From Phoronis australis (Eukaryota; Phoronida; Phoronidae): a DNA stretch of 64,000 nt. The stretch is taken from contig NMRA01000209.1 in NCBI GenBank assembly GCA_002633005.1, forward strand, positions 548,174 to 612,173. Reading direction: 5' to 3'. Shown piece by piece: positions 31,807 through 42,590 of the stretch. The translations under genes and the position numbers were made by a program. The notes under the pieces were generated by a model that saw only the letters and a program-made list of their open reading frames with translations, did no database searches and was not told the origin of the DNA. Numbering within the stretch: position 1 is the stretch's first letter; every line of letters starts with the position of its first letter.

Positions 31807-34171
31807 TAGCACTGCTCATGAGAGCACGAGCGCTGTGGCCAATGACGTTGATTTGAAAGAACTGATACTAGGTTTTTGGAGGAAGTTGCGTTTAACCCAA
31901 ACTTTGATTAATATTATATAATATTTGTGAGTAATTTAATCCAATTGAATTTAACCACTATTTCCTTTATGAGTAAAGCTGTGTTCAAAGGGGGTAAATG
32001 TCATTATTCTCAGTTTTCGTTTTTACATTAATTTTGCTGAAGCTTCAGAAACAAAAATGGTGTCTGGGTGATTTGCTTTTGTTGAATTTATGGAGAATTG
32101 TGAAGAATAGTGGGAGTCGAGAATTTTGATGGAAGTTAGTCGGCGGACAGAAGTCCGTGGACTGTTGATCAGCTTTAGAGGCCTTGTTGAATAAAACAAA
32201 ATTAAGTTTATAGAGCACTAGACTAAATCAGATGAGATTAAGTAAACATTATTTCTTATGATAGCCAATTCAATTGGGCTTAAAAGCTCACTAGGCTGTT
32301 GAAGAATAAGATGATTGGCTTTTAATGTGAGTTAGTTTTTGATGGAGGTTCAGAAATGGTAATCTTTTAGACTAGGGCCTAGTTTTTGTTTTCACCAATA
32401 GAGGAGTAATTGTGTTGTATGTCAAGGCTAGTGAGAGCGCCTGAACAGTGGCCTACAGTGCTAGTGTTGATGATTCAAAAGGTACATGTGTCTGTCTGTT
32501 ATCACCCTCTGAAGGGTGGGTTAATTCTTTGCCTATTTAGCACACCATGTGGCCGACTATTGAAATTCTGTTTTACCAAATTTATCAACAAAACTAAAGA
32601 TTAAGAAAATTCGAGTTCATTTTAGCTTGTTCTTAGATGTCAACAAGCAACATTTGGTGAATTTTCAGCACAGTAATCCGCCTTTGGAAAATAGAAAAAA
32701 AATTATAACAAATTTGGCAATTATTTTTGTGCAAAATTAAGTGAGGAATTGCTGCATATAAGCTTAGAAGTCTTCATCTGAACTTTCTGTACGTTGTCTT
32801 AATCCCTTGTGCATTTAATGTGACATGTTCAATGCATCATCTATTTTATTGGAAGCTTGTTTTGTTATTAATTTGTAAATTACTGCTGTAGAAATGTAAA
32901 TAGTCATAGAAGGGGTTGGTACTGACGTACATTTGATACAAACACATTTGTTCCTTACAGAGTAGCCTTTCTCAAAGCTTGACAGTTGTCAATTTTATTA
33001 TTCATACTAGGATCATCATTAATGTCAACTCTTAAGTTCTCAGTGTAAAAGCTCACTTATTTTGTGGAGTGTCATTTAAAGGTATTAAGCTGGAGTTGTT
33101 AAAATTAATTGCAAGTAGTGTGGTTCACATTGTACCATAACTGTGTAGGCCGCTCAGGTGGGCCTATTGTACTGATCACCTGGAACTGTTTTTATGCTTT
33201 ATTATAGTTAAAACCGAGTTGAGGAGCAGTGTGGTCCAGTGGGACTTGAACCACGACCTTGAGTAAAGGAAGCCCGAACACTTATCTCACTAGGCCACAC
33301 TGCCTTCTCCAAGTTTTGATTTAGACCACGTGACAGTGATAGAATTGGTCTTGCCTTGTTCCTTACTCAGTTTAGAAGTGAGATGTGACCAGGGCTTGAT
33401 TATTGTGGTCTGAGGAAATAACAGGCTATCAATTCTCGCAGTCATTTTGACTGACGAACAATCTGAGATCAATCTCATCGTAGTAAGCAGCCCAAGTCAA
33501 AATTTTCTTTTTCGTCACAAGGCACTAGTTAAATGCTGCTTCAAAATGTTCATATCTAAAACAATTTGTCAAAATGCATTTTGTGATTCACCAACTTGAC
33601 TTGTCTGTGTATTGACAGTTGACCTGTAATTAACTAAAAATATAACAATCCTAAACAATTATTCTTGTACATGTAACTAACAAGGGGAAAGATGGCGCTC
33701 TTAGGGATCTTCTGCTGATGGCACATACCTGGGTATGTGAAACTGTTGCGTGAGACACCCTGTTGTCAATACATTAACCTTGTGAATGTCTGGGTAACTG
33801 GCGTTGATACCTCTTTATCTAACGTTTGTACACACGATTTTGACGAATACTGCGGCTAAAATTCATATTTAGCTTACTGGTTGTCGTATCCTATTCGTAT
33901 AGCCAACATTGAAACGAATGCTGTCCTTTTGAATGACAAAGTCACGTGTCCTTGCATTCTTTAGCCGTTCGCGGGTCACGGTTTTTCGTGTCTCAAAAAA
34001 ATCAGAAACAATCGTCAATCAAATGCTATGACCTCAGTTTGAACTCGCTGAGAGCGTGAGTATACTTGTTCCTGAGAATCAACATTGCCTGTCGCCAACA
34101 GGGTGTTAATCACATTTGGCGGGTGAAGTAAATGTGACTCAGCTAGAGTTATCGGCTGTTTTCTTTTGTTC
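31807..34171. other. Intergenic, PEX3 to lectin gene
   Basis: The two genes converge here. No protein-coding exon recognised. It contains the PEX3 3' flank, a tRNA-like sequence at 33226-33305 and otherwise AT-rich unique-looking sequence. Confidence 0.6.
33226..33305 (-). repeat. tRNA-like sequence, probably a SINE head
   Basis: On the minus strand GCAGTGTGGCCTAGTGAGAT resembles a pol III A box, and GGTTCAAGTCCCAC a B box about 45 nt later. The ends pair as GCAGTGTGG/CCACACTGC. The anticodon arm is not convincing, so a tRNA-derived SINE or pseudogene is likelier than a functional tRNA. Confidence 0.5.
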
Positions 34172-34177
34172 TTTATT
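34172..34177 (-). terminator. Possible lectin poly(A) signal
   Basis: AATAAA on the minus strand, about 250 nt past the lectin stop codon. Position only. Confidence 0.35.
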
Positions 34178-34429
34178 TTCATTTTACCATAACAGCGGTG
34201 GATGCTGCACCAGATATTCCATGACTGACTTCTTAATGCTTTTAATATTTGACTGTCGGATATTCATAATTCTGTGTTATCTCAGATTAAAACAGTTATA
34301 TGTGCCTTACTCGTCGATATTTCACGATTTCAAGCTAGGTGTCGCGGTCAGCAATATCAAAGAATGTTATCATTTCTTGTTGCATTGTCGCCCGTAAGCT
34401 TGCGCAGATATCGCTTCAGCCCTTTAGAT

Positions 34430-37400
34430 CTACGCTGTCTGTTTCTCACAAATAAAGCCACAATCAGTAGCTGTGGCCGGGTGGTCATGCCAATTAAAGA
34501 AGTCCGGTTTCCAGTAGATGTGACAATTGTGGTCGCTGGATTTCGGCTGGGTCGGACCTTGTCCAGGTCTCCAACGTGTGAAGCCCGTCATGCTCCGTCC
34601 TGTAGAGTCCCAAATCCATTGACCGTGTCTGGCTAGATCGTTTCCTCCCGTGAAGTACCCGTTCAGTCCGCGTGCTATAATTACACAAATGATGCAGAGT
34701 GTCGGTGTACAGTATGGTACAGAGAAGAGAAAAAGAAGTAGAAATGCACGCAATCTTTAATTAAAGAGTAATGAATATGAAACCAAAGCCCAGAATATAA
34801 CACCTTGTTCATCATGTGCACGAGAAAGACGTAACACGTAAGTTATCATAGCTTGGGAGCCAGGTGCAAACCCCTCTGTGTGGTAGTCATTGGTGGGTAC
34901 CAGGCTGAGACAGCTCTCCACCCAGCGCATAACAAACTTCCATAGAAACGCGAAAAACCCATCATTAATAAAAACTTCCATAACTTTGACATACATGTAC
35001 AATCATGCAGGACCCGGTTTCTGATCGAGCTCGTCATGGTGTAGGCGCAGCATTTAAGTGCTTAACACCACTATTAATGTTGTTCTGACAAGTGACTGCC
35101 TCAGTGCATATCAATACCGTGAATTCAATACCCCAAATACGAGGAAGTAGAACAAAAGCTACTTTAATCGAAAATTTCTTAGCTCCTCGGAAATGATTTT
35201 TTCCTTTGAAATTACTGTGTCCAGCGCCAGTGTGTGAGATGTCCGCCAACACGTCGCGGGTTTCTTGTACAAACTTATTCTATATCCGCAGCGCTTCTGC
35301 GTGTAAAATGACCCTCCGTAAAATGATAAGATCCATCACGTGGTCAAATACTGAGCTGTCACAACCGCTACAAACGCAACGCTTCGCCAATCTTTGTTAT
35401 GAAATAATCCACGGCAAAACAAAAAGCAATCTGGCGACTTTCCACACTAAACACACTGGAAAAAGACTAAATGCTGTAATCGGTTGTCTCAATTCTGCGT
35501 AGTTGGTCTATGTACATGTATTCAAGGTCGACCACTGAAAGCTCCTAACTCGAGACTAGTTGATGATCACATCGTCAGACAGTGTTTGAAGGTGTTCTAA
35601 TTTAACCGGTGGTCGACTGGTTGTGTTATTTTCGTTATAATATAAAAGTGGTGATTTTATAAGCACTTTAAAGTTTTAGGTTAGAGTCTAAACTTGAACA
35701 CTTTTAAGAATTTTTGCTCGAATTCTTGCTGATTTAGTTGATACTCCAGCACATAACTCCATTTGTGTCATCAAGTGCGAACTTGAGTCGCATTTCGAAG
35801 TCCATATTGAGTACAAAGATTAGACTCCGGGCATAGATTTGCGTAAGAAAAATATTTACTTCGTATTTTAACGTCACAGTACACGGGCGGCACACCATAT
35901 AGGGGACTGGGGGGGCTATAGCCCTCCACTTTTTTCAGTGCTGCGCCGCCCATGGTTTACGTGCGGTGCACCCTGGGGGGGGCTATAGCCCCGCCCCCTT
36001 TTTTCAGTGCTGCGCCGCCTATGCAGTAGAGTCCTAAGGCTGTGACTTTTGATACAAGTACACGTAGCAATTTCATTGATATTCACTTGGCCATCTCCTC
36101 GTTATTAAAGTATCTGCTCATAATTTCAATTAATCGATGTTCTTAAAGATATGGGCTTTAGGGAATAACATGCACTTTCGTTGTCAGGGTGCAACGCACT
36201 TGAGTGTGTTTGATGTTGTCAATGTGTTGCAATTAATAAATATTTATGAGAAATTGTTTGAGATAGCAACTGAACACGTTGCCTTAAATTCCATATTGCT
36301 ATCGCCACCCGCTTTTTAGTGCTACGCCACCCATGGTCTATGGGCGGTGCACCACAGGGAGGCTGGGGGCTATAGCCCCACTTTTTTCTGTGCTGCGCCG
36401 CCCATGTACAAGCTTGCATGGTGACCCGCCCACCAGCACCACCGATTGTTATCGAAATGGTGATCATGCCTGCAAAGGGTCTTCGAGTGGATATGATGAG
36501 TGCGTGTATGGATGAAGAAAACTCGTGGACGTTTGCGGACGGGAAGTCGGTTGCGACCGCGCTTAACAAGCGTTGTAATTCATATTTTGAAACGTGCTTC
36601 TGAAATTTCACGAGTACAATCCTAATTTTTCCAAGAGAACTTTTTGTGATAAAATATTCACAAAAACGCCAACATTTAACACATCCAAATCCGTTACAGC
36701 CCATACAGTCAGCGATATAAATCATGTTACTTTTGAAAACGTTATTTGAGAATTCGAAAGCTGGCTAGATAATTAATTACTCCACTAATGAAGGTAAAAA
36801 TTACTCTTTTGAACGTCACCACTTTGACACTGTAAAGTGGCATAAAATGACGCGAAATTAATGTTTAATACAAAATCTCTCAAAGGGGGCTGCTTGCCTG
36901 TGATATATACGACTACAAGTACGAAAGCTGAACTGCTGTGACCGCGACATACATGTACATGTAGTTAGGCACCGGCAACACATCAGATGAGCCGCGAATA
37001 CAGTGAACATGATGGCGGTCGTCATTGAAAAGCTCTTCCTTGTTCCTTTTGGTTTTTAGCTGTGATATACCTATGGTTTGATCCTCGTTGCTGTGATACA
37101 TGGTAACCGTAATCACTTCCCCATTCTTCGCAGAATATATTCATCGCAAACTCGCTGGACGAGGAACTCAAAGCCTCGTGTACAAGTCCAAAATTGCGCT
37201 TCCCGTCATTCATTATATATCTCAAAATTTCGTTTTGGGGTCACGCTCATCTTTGTTGCAGACATGCTTCGGTTCTCCGATTGAGAAATTACACACAATG
37301 TTTCTGAATTACAATTATACTGCATGTCGGGGAAACAAACTGAAAATCAAATTTTGGTCAATACGCATATGGCTCTTCTAGATCATTATTGTGACGCAAT

Positions 37401-39073
37401 CAAATGAATTTTTCCTTTCCGTAGTCTTCAATTGGCGCGTTTTACTATGATTTTGTTTGAGATATAATTACAATTCACCATCAAAATCAAAGTTTGAAGA
37501 CTAAAGTAGAATTAATCACGGTGTATTGCTCCTATAAGTGGGGGGTGAACGGATGACACGTGTCAGTCGCCTTCAGATATTGATTAGAGGGTGACATTTA
37601 GACATTCCCTGCAAAGGGTGACGGACGTCTCAAAGGAAAAAGGATTTTGGCACTGTGTCACTCACGCAAGACAACAATGTGCCATCTAAAACAATAAAAC
37701 AATCCACTAAACTTCCCTGACTCTCAGCCTAGAGTTACCAGAACATTTGCTTATCATCACATTTTATACGCTCAAACTGGTGCGCATATCCACTTATTCC
37801 CACGTACGCAATTTTGCGCGTCGAACCATCCCCCTTGCACAGACTAGTCTTTCAGTGGCGTTTCGAAAGCGCATACTGTATATATATAGCATACCGTGAT
37901 TTTCATTTAAGTTCCTTAACCGTGTTTTCACGTAAAAATTTGTGTGATCTTTCACAACGTCAGATTCCTCGAGATGGCGCTGTGAAAGAGTCAATTATTT
38001 TGGCAGCCATATTCTGGGATCTGAAACAGTATTCCAATTTTGATGACGTAAAGTTTCTCGATGCTTTCGGTATCAAGCTAATCGTTCAGTACAACAAAAC
38101 ATTTCAAAACCATAGTTTTGGAAAAGTTTTGCACTTGAACATTTTTACAAGAAGCTCCTTTCGTTGACTGCGTCCTCTTCGTTTACTCATGGGCTCTTCC
38201 TTAAAAGCCATCATGGTGATGTCAACAAAAACTTGCAATGGCCTCTTATTTGAGAAGTTTCACACGTCTGTACGTAGTTTTACACGTACGTACACTGCGT
38301 GTATCTACGAAAAATAAGTATTTAACCAACCTGCTATTTCAAATAATGTAGTTACAATAAACTGGTCCTCCGGGTATGACTCCACAGAGGCGAGACGGGC
38401 TCCAAGCTGCTCACAGATTGCTTTAGCTGTGTTCCAGGGCACGTTCAAGTTACCAAAGTAGTAACAACTTCCGTTGTAAGGTTTGAACAACGGTGGGCAG
38501 TCACCTTAATTAAAAGAAACGACACTGTTCATCAGTCAAACGTTACACTCATGTGGTTTAGTTGACTGTTGGTGGCTTCTAATGGTCGTTTCTTCAAAGT
38601 CCCTATCTACCCTTTGAGAGCGAAAACGCTAAAATCATTTTTCGCTCACCAGCAACATGCATCGCAATTCTGAACTAAGTAGGCATACAATTAGTAAATA
38701 ATGTTACAGCTGCATGCTGTCATTTTCAGGTGTTAGCATGGCATTGTTGGATAAGGTGGAAGGTGGGTGCATCACAGTTTTATTAGTCAATGTTGACACT
38801 TTGAATTAACACTGGTCTGAAGTGAAAAAACTCGCCACTAGGCAATTCCAAAAACGAAGCATGTTGTTACGTAACTAAAAGTCCTGCAAGTAAGATGTTA
38901 CCTGTTTCTAAGGTCTGACGGTTAATATTGAGCTTGGTCTCAATCACACTCAGCCTCCGTTTCAACTGGTCATCACATTGATTCGTTGTGTGTTGTCCTG
39001 CTACTGTTGAGAAAACATTAGATCCCAACAATGACGCAACCAGTACAAGAACTACATGTACGAACGAATACAT
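34430..39073 (-). CDS. Secreted C-type lectin, single CTLD (3 coding exons)
   Basis: Exons in transcript order: 39073-38902, 38504-38331, 34674-34430; 591 nt, 196 residues, all introns phase 1. Exon 1 encodes a signal peptide (MYSFVHVVLVLVASLLG, cleavage probably near TVAGQ) and a short charged stretch with one Cys and heptad-like spacing (DQLKRRLSVIETKLNI) that could oligomerise the protein. Exons 2 and 3 form one long-form CTLD: CPPLFKPYNGSCYYF (extra N-terminal Cys pair), AICEQLGARLASVES, GGNDLARHGQWIWDS, then DHNCHIYW and TDCGFICEK. The usual EPN/QPD sugar-binding tripeptide is replaced by QPK, and WND by WHD, so calcium-dependent sugar binding is doubtful. An ATG upstream of the chosen start adds a non-hydrophobic leader and is less likely. 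The 3.7-kb second intron holds repeats and a decayed lectin exon. Likely role is extracellular recognition or adhesion; the ligand is unknown. Confidence 0.85.
34804..34945 (-). pseudogene. Decayed CTLD exon inside the lectin gene
   Basis: On the minus strand one frame reads EVCYALGGELSQPGT, resembling the Cys-x3-Leu-Gly core of a C-type lectin domain, then hits a stop. A second frame continues with APGSQAMITYVLRLSRAHDE and ends at a GT donor in phase 1, the phase of the following real exon 129 bp away. The frame change and missing N-terminal half suggest a duplicated, broken exon. A one-base assembly error with alternative exon use is the other reading. Confidence 0.45.
35226..35610. repeat. 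Diverged repeat, copy A
   Basis: Shares an ordered series of blocks (GATGTCCGCCAACACGTCG-like, TATATCC-CGCTTCT, GTGGTCAAATACT, CACAACCGCTACAAACGCAA, CTCGAGACTAG) with 47440-47770. Roughly two thirds identical by eye; family unknown. Confidence 0.55.
35880..36022. repeat. GGGCGG/CCGCCC mini-element, two tandem units
   Basis: Each unit of about 70 bp runs from GGGCGGYGCACC through GGGGGGCTATAGCCC and CTTTTTTCAGTGCTGCGCCG to CCCATGG. The unit ends are inverted repeats of each other, and the centre is a palindrome. Confidence 0.75.
36305..36408. repeat. GGGCGG/CCGCCC mini-element, one and a half units
   Basis: Same family as 35880-36022: a half unit ending CTACGCCACCCATGG, then a full unit with GGGGGCTATAGCCCC. 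Confidence 0.75.
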
Positions 39074-39132
39074 TCCGAGCTCAGCTTCCTGCGTCCACGC
39101 GCTATTCAATCTCAGCAGTACCGTCACTTTAC

Positions 39133-39146
39133 TATTATAAAATATA
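39133..39146 (-). promoter_or_regulatory. Possible TATA-like element of the lectin gene
   Basis: The minus strand reads TATATTTTATAATA about 60-75 bp upstream of the lectin start codon. The spacing allows a short 5' UTR. AT-rich background makes chance occurrence quite possible. Confidence 0.3.
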
Positions 39147-39471
39147 GATTATCAAAAAAACTTGCAGTATAGTAACGGTAGGGGAATTTATAGCTTGTTT
39201 CTCCGTCACCAGTCATCCAGCCTTTGCCCTCTAAATTGACCGTATAGGCCCTACTGCACTTTAAATTACGGTACATCCTTAATCAGAATTCAAGGGTGCG
39301 ATCAAGTTACATGTACATGTATGTAGTCATTGTCACCGATCTCTTGATAATATAATCTCATATCCTGCAGAGGAGCACATGCCCTCAAATGTAGCATGCT
39401 TCTGAGCGATCATGTCATTTAGCCTACGTCCTCTTCAGTTTGTATTGGCCGTACTCCGACTCGAATCACTT

Positions 39472-39605
39472 CCATGGGCGGCGCAGCACTGAAAAAAGGC
39501 CCCCTCAGCCCCCTGTAGTGCATTGCCTACAAGACCGTGTGTGGCGTAGCATTGAAAAAAGTGAGGGCTATAGACACCAGCCCCCTATGGTGCGCCACCC
39601 ATGTT
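39472..39605. repeat. GGGCGG/CCGCCC mini-element, two units, inverted
   Basis: Two units in opposite orientation to those at 36 kb: CCATGGGCGGCGCAGCACTG and GGCGTAGCATTGAAAAAAG with a degenerate GGGCTATAG centre. Confidence 0.7.
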
Positions 39606-41560
39606 ACTGGCAATGTAAGGGTGCGATCAACGTGTGCACCCACAATATGTTGACTATGGCCACTGATTTCGCGTTGAAATTTAACATTCTGCAAAGAACA
39701 TCCGGGTCCACTTCAGCATGTTTGTTACGGACCTTGTCAACTTTTCCTGTGAGCGGCGGTGCCAGCCAAAGAGTGTGATGGATACAGGGTTTCGTTGACG
39801 AATTGGAGGATGGGAATGCTGTGCGCACATGTGTAAAAAACGTACCTTGTCGGCTTACAAACATTTGATAGCCCTAAATATCAATTGTATTCTTTTGATC
39901 CTAGGTGTTACGCCAGAATAAAAGTGATATTAAATTTTGCATTGGTATCCCACAACCAGGGTTTATGACAACGGCACGTTTCATCGCTTATTAGTGTTGT
40001 TGGCTTTCCAACATCTGTTTTTAGGAACATCGTCGATGGGAAAAGTGATTTCCTGCTGGCAGCCTCACATTTACAGTCTTACGCTCGGTTGGCTGAGGTG
40101 AGCCTCGTCTGGAAGAGTATTTGTAAGCGTATGTAAAGTCGCTGACTTTGATTTCAGCCAATGTCTGGCAGACAATACAGAATTGGCGACTTGAAAGTCA
40201 CAAAAACACCACAGATTTTGCCATTTCGTAGCTCCGGTCAAAGTTAAACACCAAAATATTTCCACTATGAGTCCAACAATAACTGTAGCTCAAAAATGTG
40301 TTTTTCGGTTGTTGAACCGTCAGTGTCCCTGTAGGGCAACTACTGTAGGGTGGACATGAGTAAATATTTTGGAAACCTGCATGTTTCTGTGAGATTTAAT
40401 ATGACATGTTTTCATTATTTAGAATTGGCAGAATGCAATTAGCCTATCGGTTTAAGTTACACGCGTAAAGAACGCAGGAGCCGAAACTAATGATTAAATC
40501 ACTTGCATCAATAATGCACGTAAATCGAGGATTTAAATTTCACACGTAGCTTACACTCGTGATAATTTGTTAAGCCCTTAATAGGATATTTACGCCAGTG
40601 CTAAATAATGTCTACCCTCGTAATAATTAATTGACGCACGCAATATTTTTGTGTACGGCATGTAAATCGCAATATTAAAGTCTGACTACAACGTAACACC
40701 GAGTCAAAATTGGACTGAAGGTTATCAAAATTCTCTTTGGTATTAAGATCCCATTGTTTTCATGGAAACGGACTTTAGTTATTCAGTGGTATCCAAACTC
40801 CTTTAATACAGCTAAAGACCGTGGAAAATTATGAATTAAGTACTCAGAAATGCAATGTTTGTGTTGTGCAACTAGCTCACAGCCCCAAGAACGATTCAAA
40901 GTAACTTGCTCAGTCGTAGCGGTCTGACGTTTTACCAGTAGGGCTAAAAGTCGATATGACAAGTACAGTAGACAAGTATTTAAAGAATGTTAGCTGACAA
41001 GGGTTTAGCCACCTCGATTTCATTCTACCGAATGACTGAAAGCCAACATCGGGATTCGTCGATTTTAAATCACAAAATCAGAACTGATTTTACAGTTGTA
41101 CAGTATCAAAAATAACGCACAGCACTTGAGATTTGTTCGATTGAATTTGTTTAAGTTATGTTTTAAGTGTGTTCCAGTGTGCAAACTCGCTTCTAAAGCT
41201 TGAGGTAGCTACCAACTTTCGTTACCAAATTTAATGTTTTTGTTTAATTTTTATCCTAAGCACGCATTTTGTAATGGCGAATCATAGAGGAGACTTCGGT
41301 TGTAATGCGCAATGAATGTTCGGCGGTGGTGGCCCTAAACCATTCATAGGTCTTCTTATTTCCTTTATCGCTCCTGGCCTGAGGAGATAAACACGAGCAT
41401 GGTTATGTTTCTAGCTTTTGTAAAATCCGGGATGATCTCAGATATCATCCGAATAAAGGCTCTTGTCACGAAACAATTTTTGTTCACAAACCATGATTTT
41501 AACAAAGACAGCCGTAAATAAAGCAAACGTGATTTTCTTCTCAACGTGGCTTGCAAGATC
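39606..41560. other. Intergenic, nothing recognised
   Basis: AT-rich sequence upstream of the lectin gene. Short open frames show no family features and no persuasive splice context. Confidence 0.5.
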
Positions 41561-42590
41561 TCTTTCTTTCTCTCCCCCTTGGCCTTTTTCTCCCTTCTTC
41601 TCTCATCTCCCCCATAACCCTGTCACACCTCTGCTCTCTTCTCCCCCTTTCTCTGTCTTCCCTCTTCTCTCCTCTCCCCGTCTCTATGTCTCTCCTCTTC
41701 TCTTCTCTCCTCCCTTCCTCTGTCTCCCCTCTCCTCTCCNNNNNNNNNNNNNNNNNNNNNNNNNNNNNNNNNNNNNNNNNNNNNNNNNNNNNNNNNNNNN
41801 NNNNNNNNNNNNNNNNNNNNNNNNNNNNNNNNNNNNNNNNNNNNNNNNNNNNNNNNNNNNNNNNNNNNNNNNNNNNNNNNNNNNNNNNNNNNNNNNNNNN
41901 NNNNNNNNNNNNNNNNNNNNNNNNNNNNNNNNNNNNNNNNNNNNNNNNNNNNNNNNNNNNNNNNNNNNNNNNNNNNNNNNNNNNNNNNNNNNNNNNNNNN
42001 NNNNNNNNNNNNNNNNNNNNNNNNNNNNNNNNNNNNNNNNNNNNNNNNNNNNNNNNNNNNNNNNNNNNNNNNNNNNNNNNNNNNNNNNNNNNNNNNNNNN
42101 NNNNNNNNNNNNNNNNNNNNNNNNNNNNNNNNNNNNNNNNNNNNNNNNNNNNNNNNNNNNNNNNNNNNNNNNNNNNNNNNNNNNNNNNNNNNNNNNNNNN
42201 NNNNNNNNNNNNNNNNNNNNNNNNNNNNNNNNNNNNNNNNNNNNNNNNNNNNNNNNNNNNNNNNNNNNNNNNNNNNNNNNNNNNNNNNNNNNNNNNNNNN
42301 NNNNNNNNNNNNNNNNNNNNNNNNNNNNNNNNNNNNNNNNNNNNNNNNNNNNNNNNNNNNNNNNNNNNNNNNNNNNNNNNNNNNNNNNNNNNNNNNNNNN
42401 NNNNNNNNNNNNNNNNNNNNNNNNNNNNNNNNNNNNNNNNNNNNNNNNNNNNNNNNNNNNNNCTCCTCTCCCCCTTGGCCTCTGTCTCCCCTCTTCTCTC
42501 CTCTCCCCCCTTCCTCTGCATCCCCTCTTCTCTCCTCATCCCATTCTCTTTTCCTCCTTCCTTCTTTGTGCTAACTTTTACCAAAGAGAC
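41561..42590. repeat. Pyrimidine-rich minisatellite around an assembly gap
   Basis: Both sides of a 723-N gap (41740-42462) are built of CCCCTCTTCTCTCCTCTC and CTTCCTCTGTCTC blocks, repeating about every 30-40 bp. The plus strand is almost pure C/T for about 180 bp on the left and 110 bp on the right. The gap is probably the unassembled centre of the array, and its true length is unknown. Confidence 0.85.
41740..42462. other. Assembly gap (723 N)
   Basis: Run of N within the pyrimidine-rich array. Confidence 0.99.

Noticed and set aside
36219-36725. 168-codon minus-strand open frame (the plus strand also reads a Cys-rich CYRNGDHACKG segment)
   Set aside because: Overlaps a GGGCGG mini-element, no family resemblance, no supporting splice sites; probably chance.
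37022-37225. Minus-strand 67-codon frame in the lectin intron
   Set aside because: No domain features and no fit to lectin intron phases.
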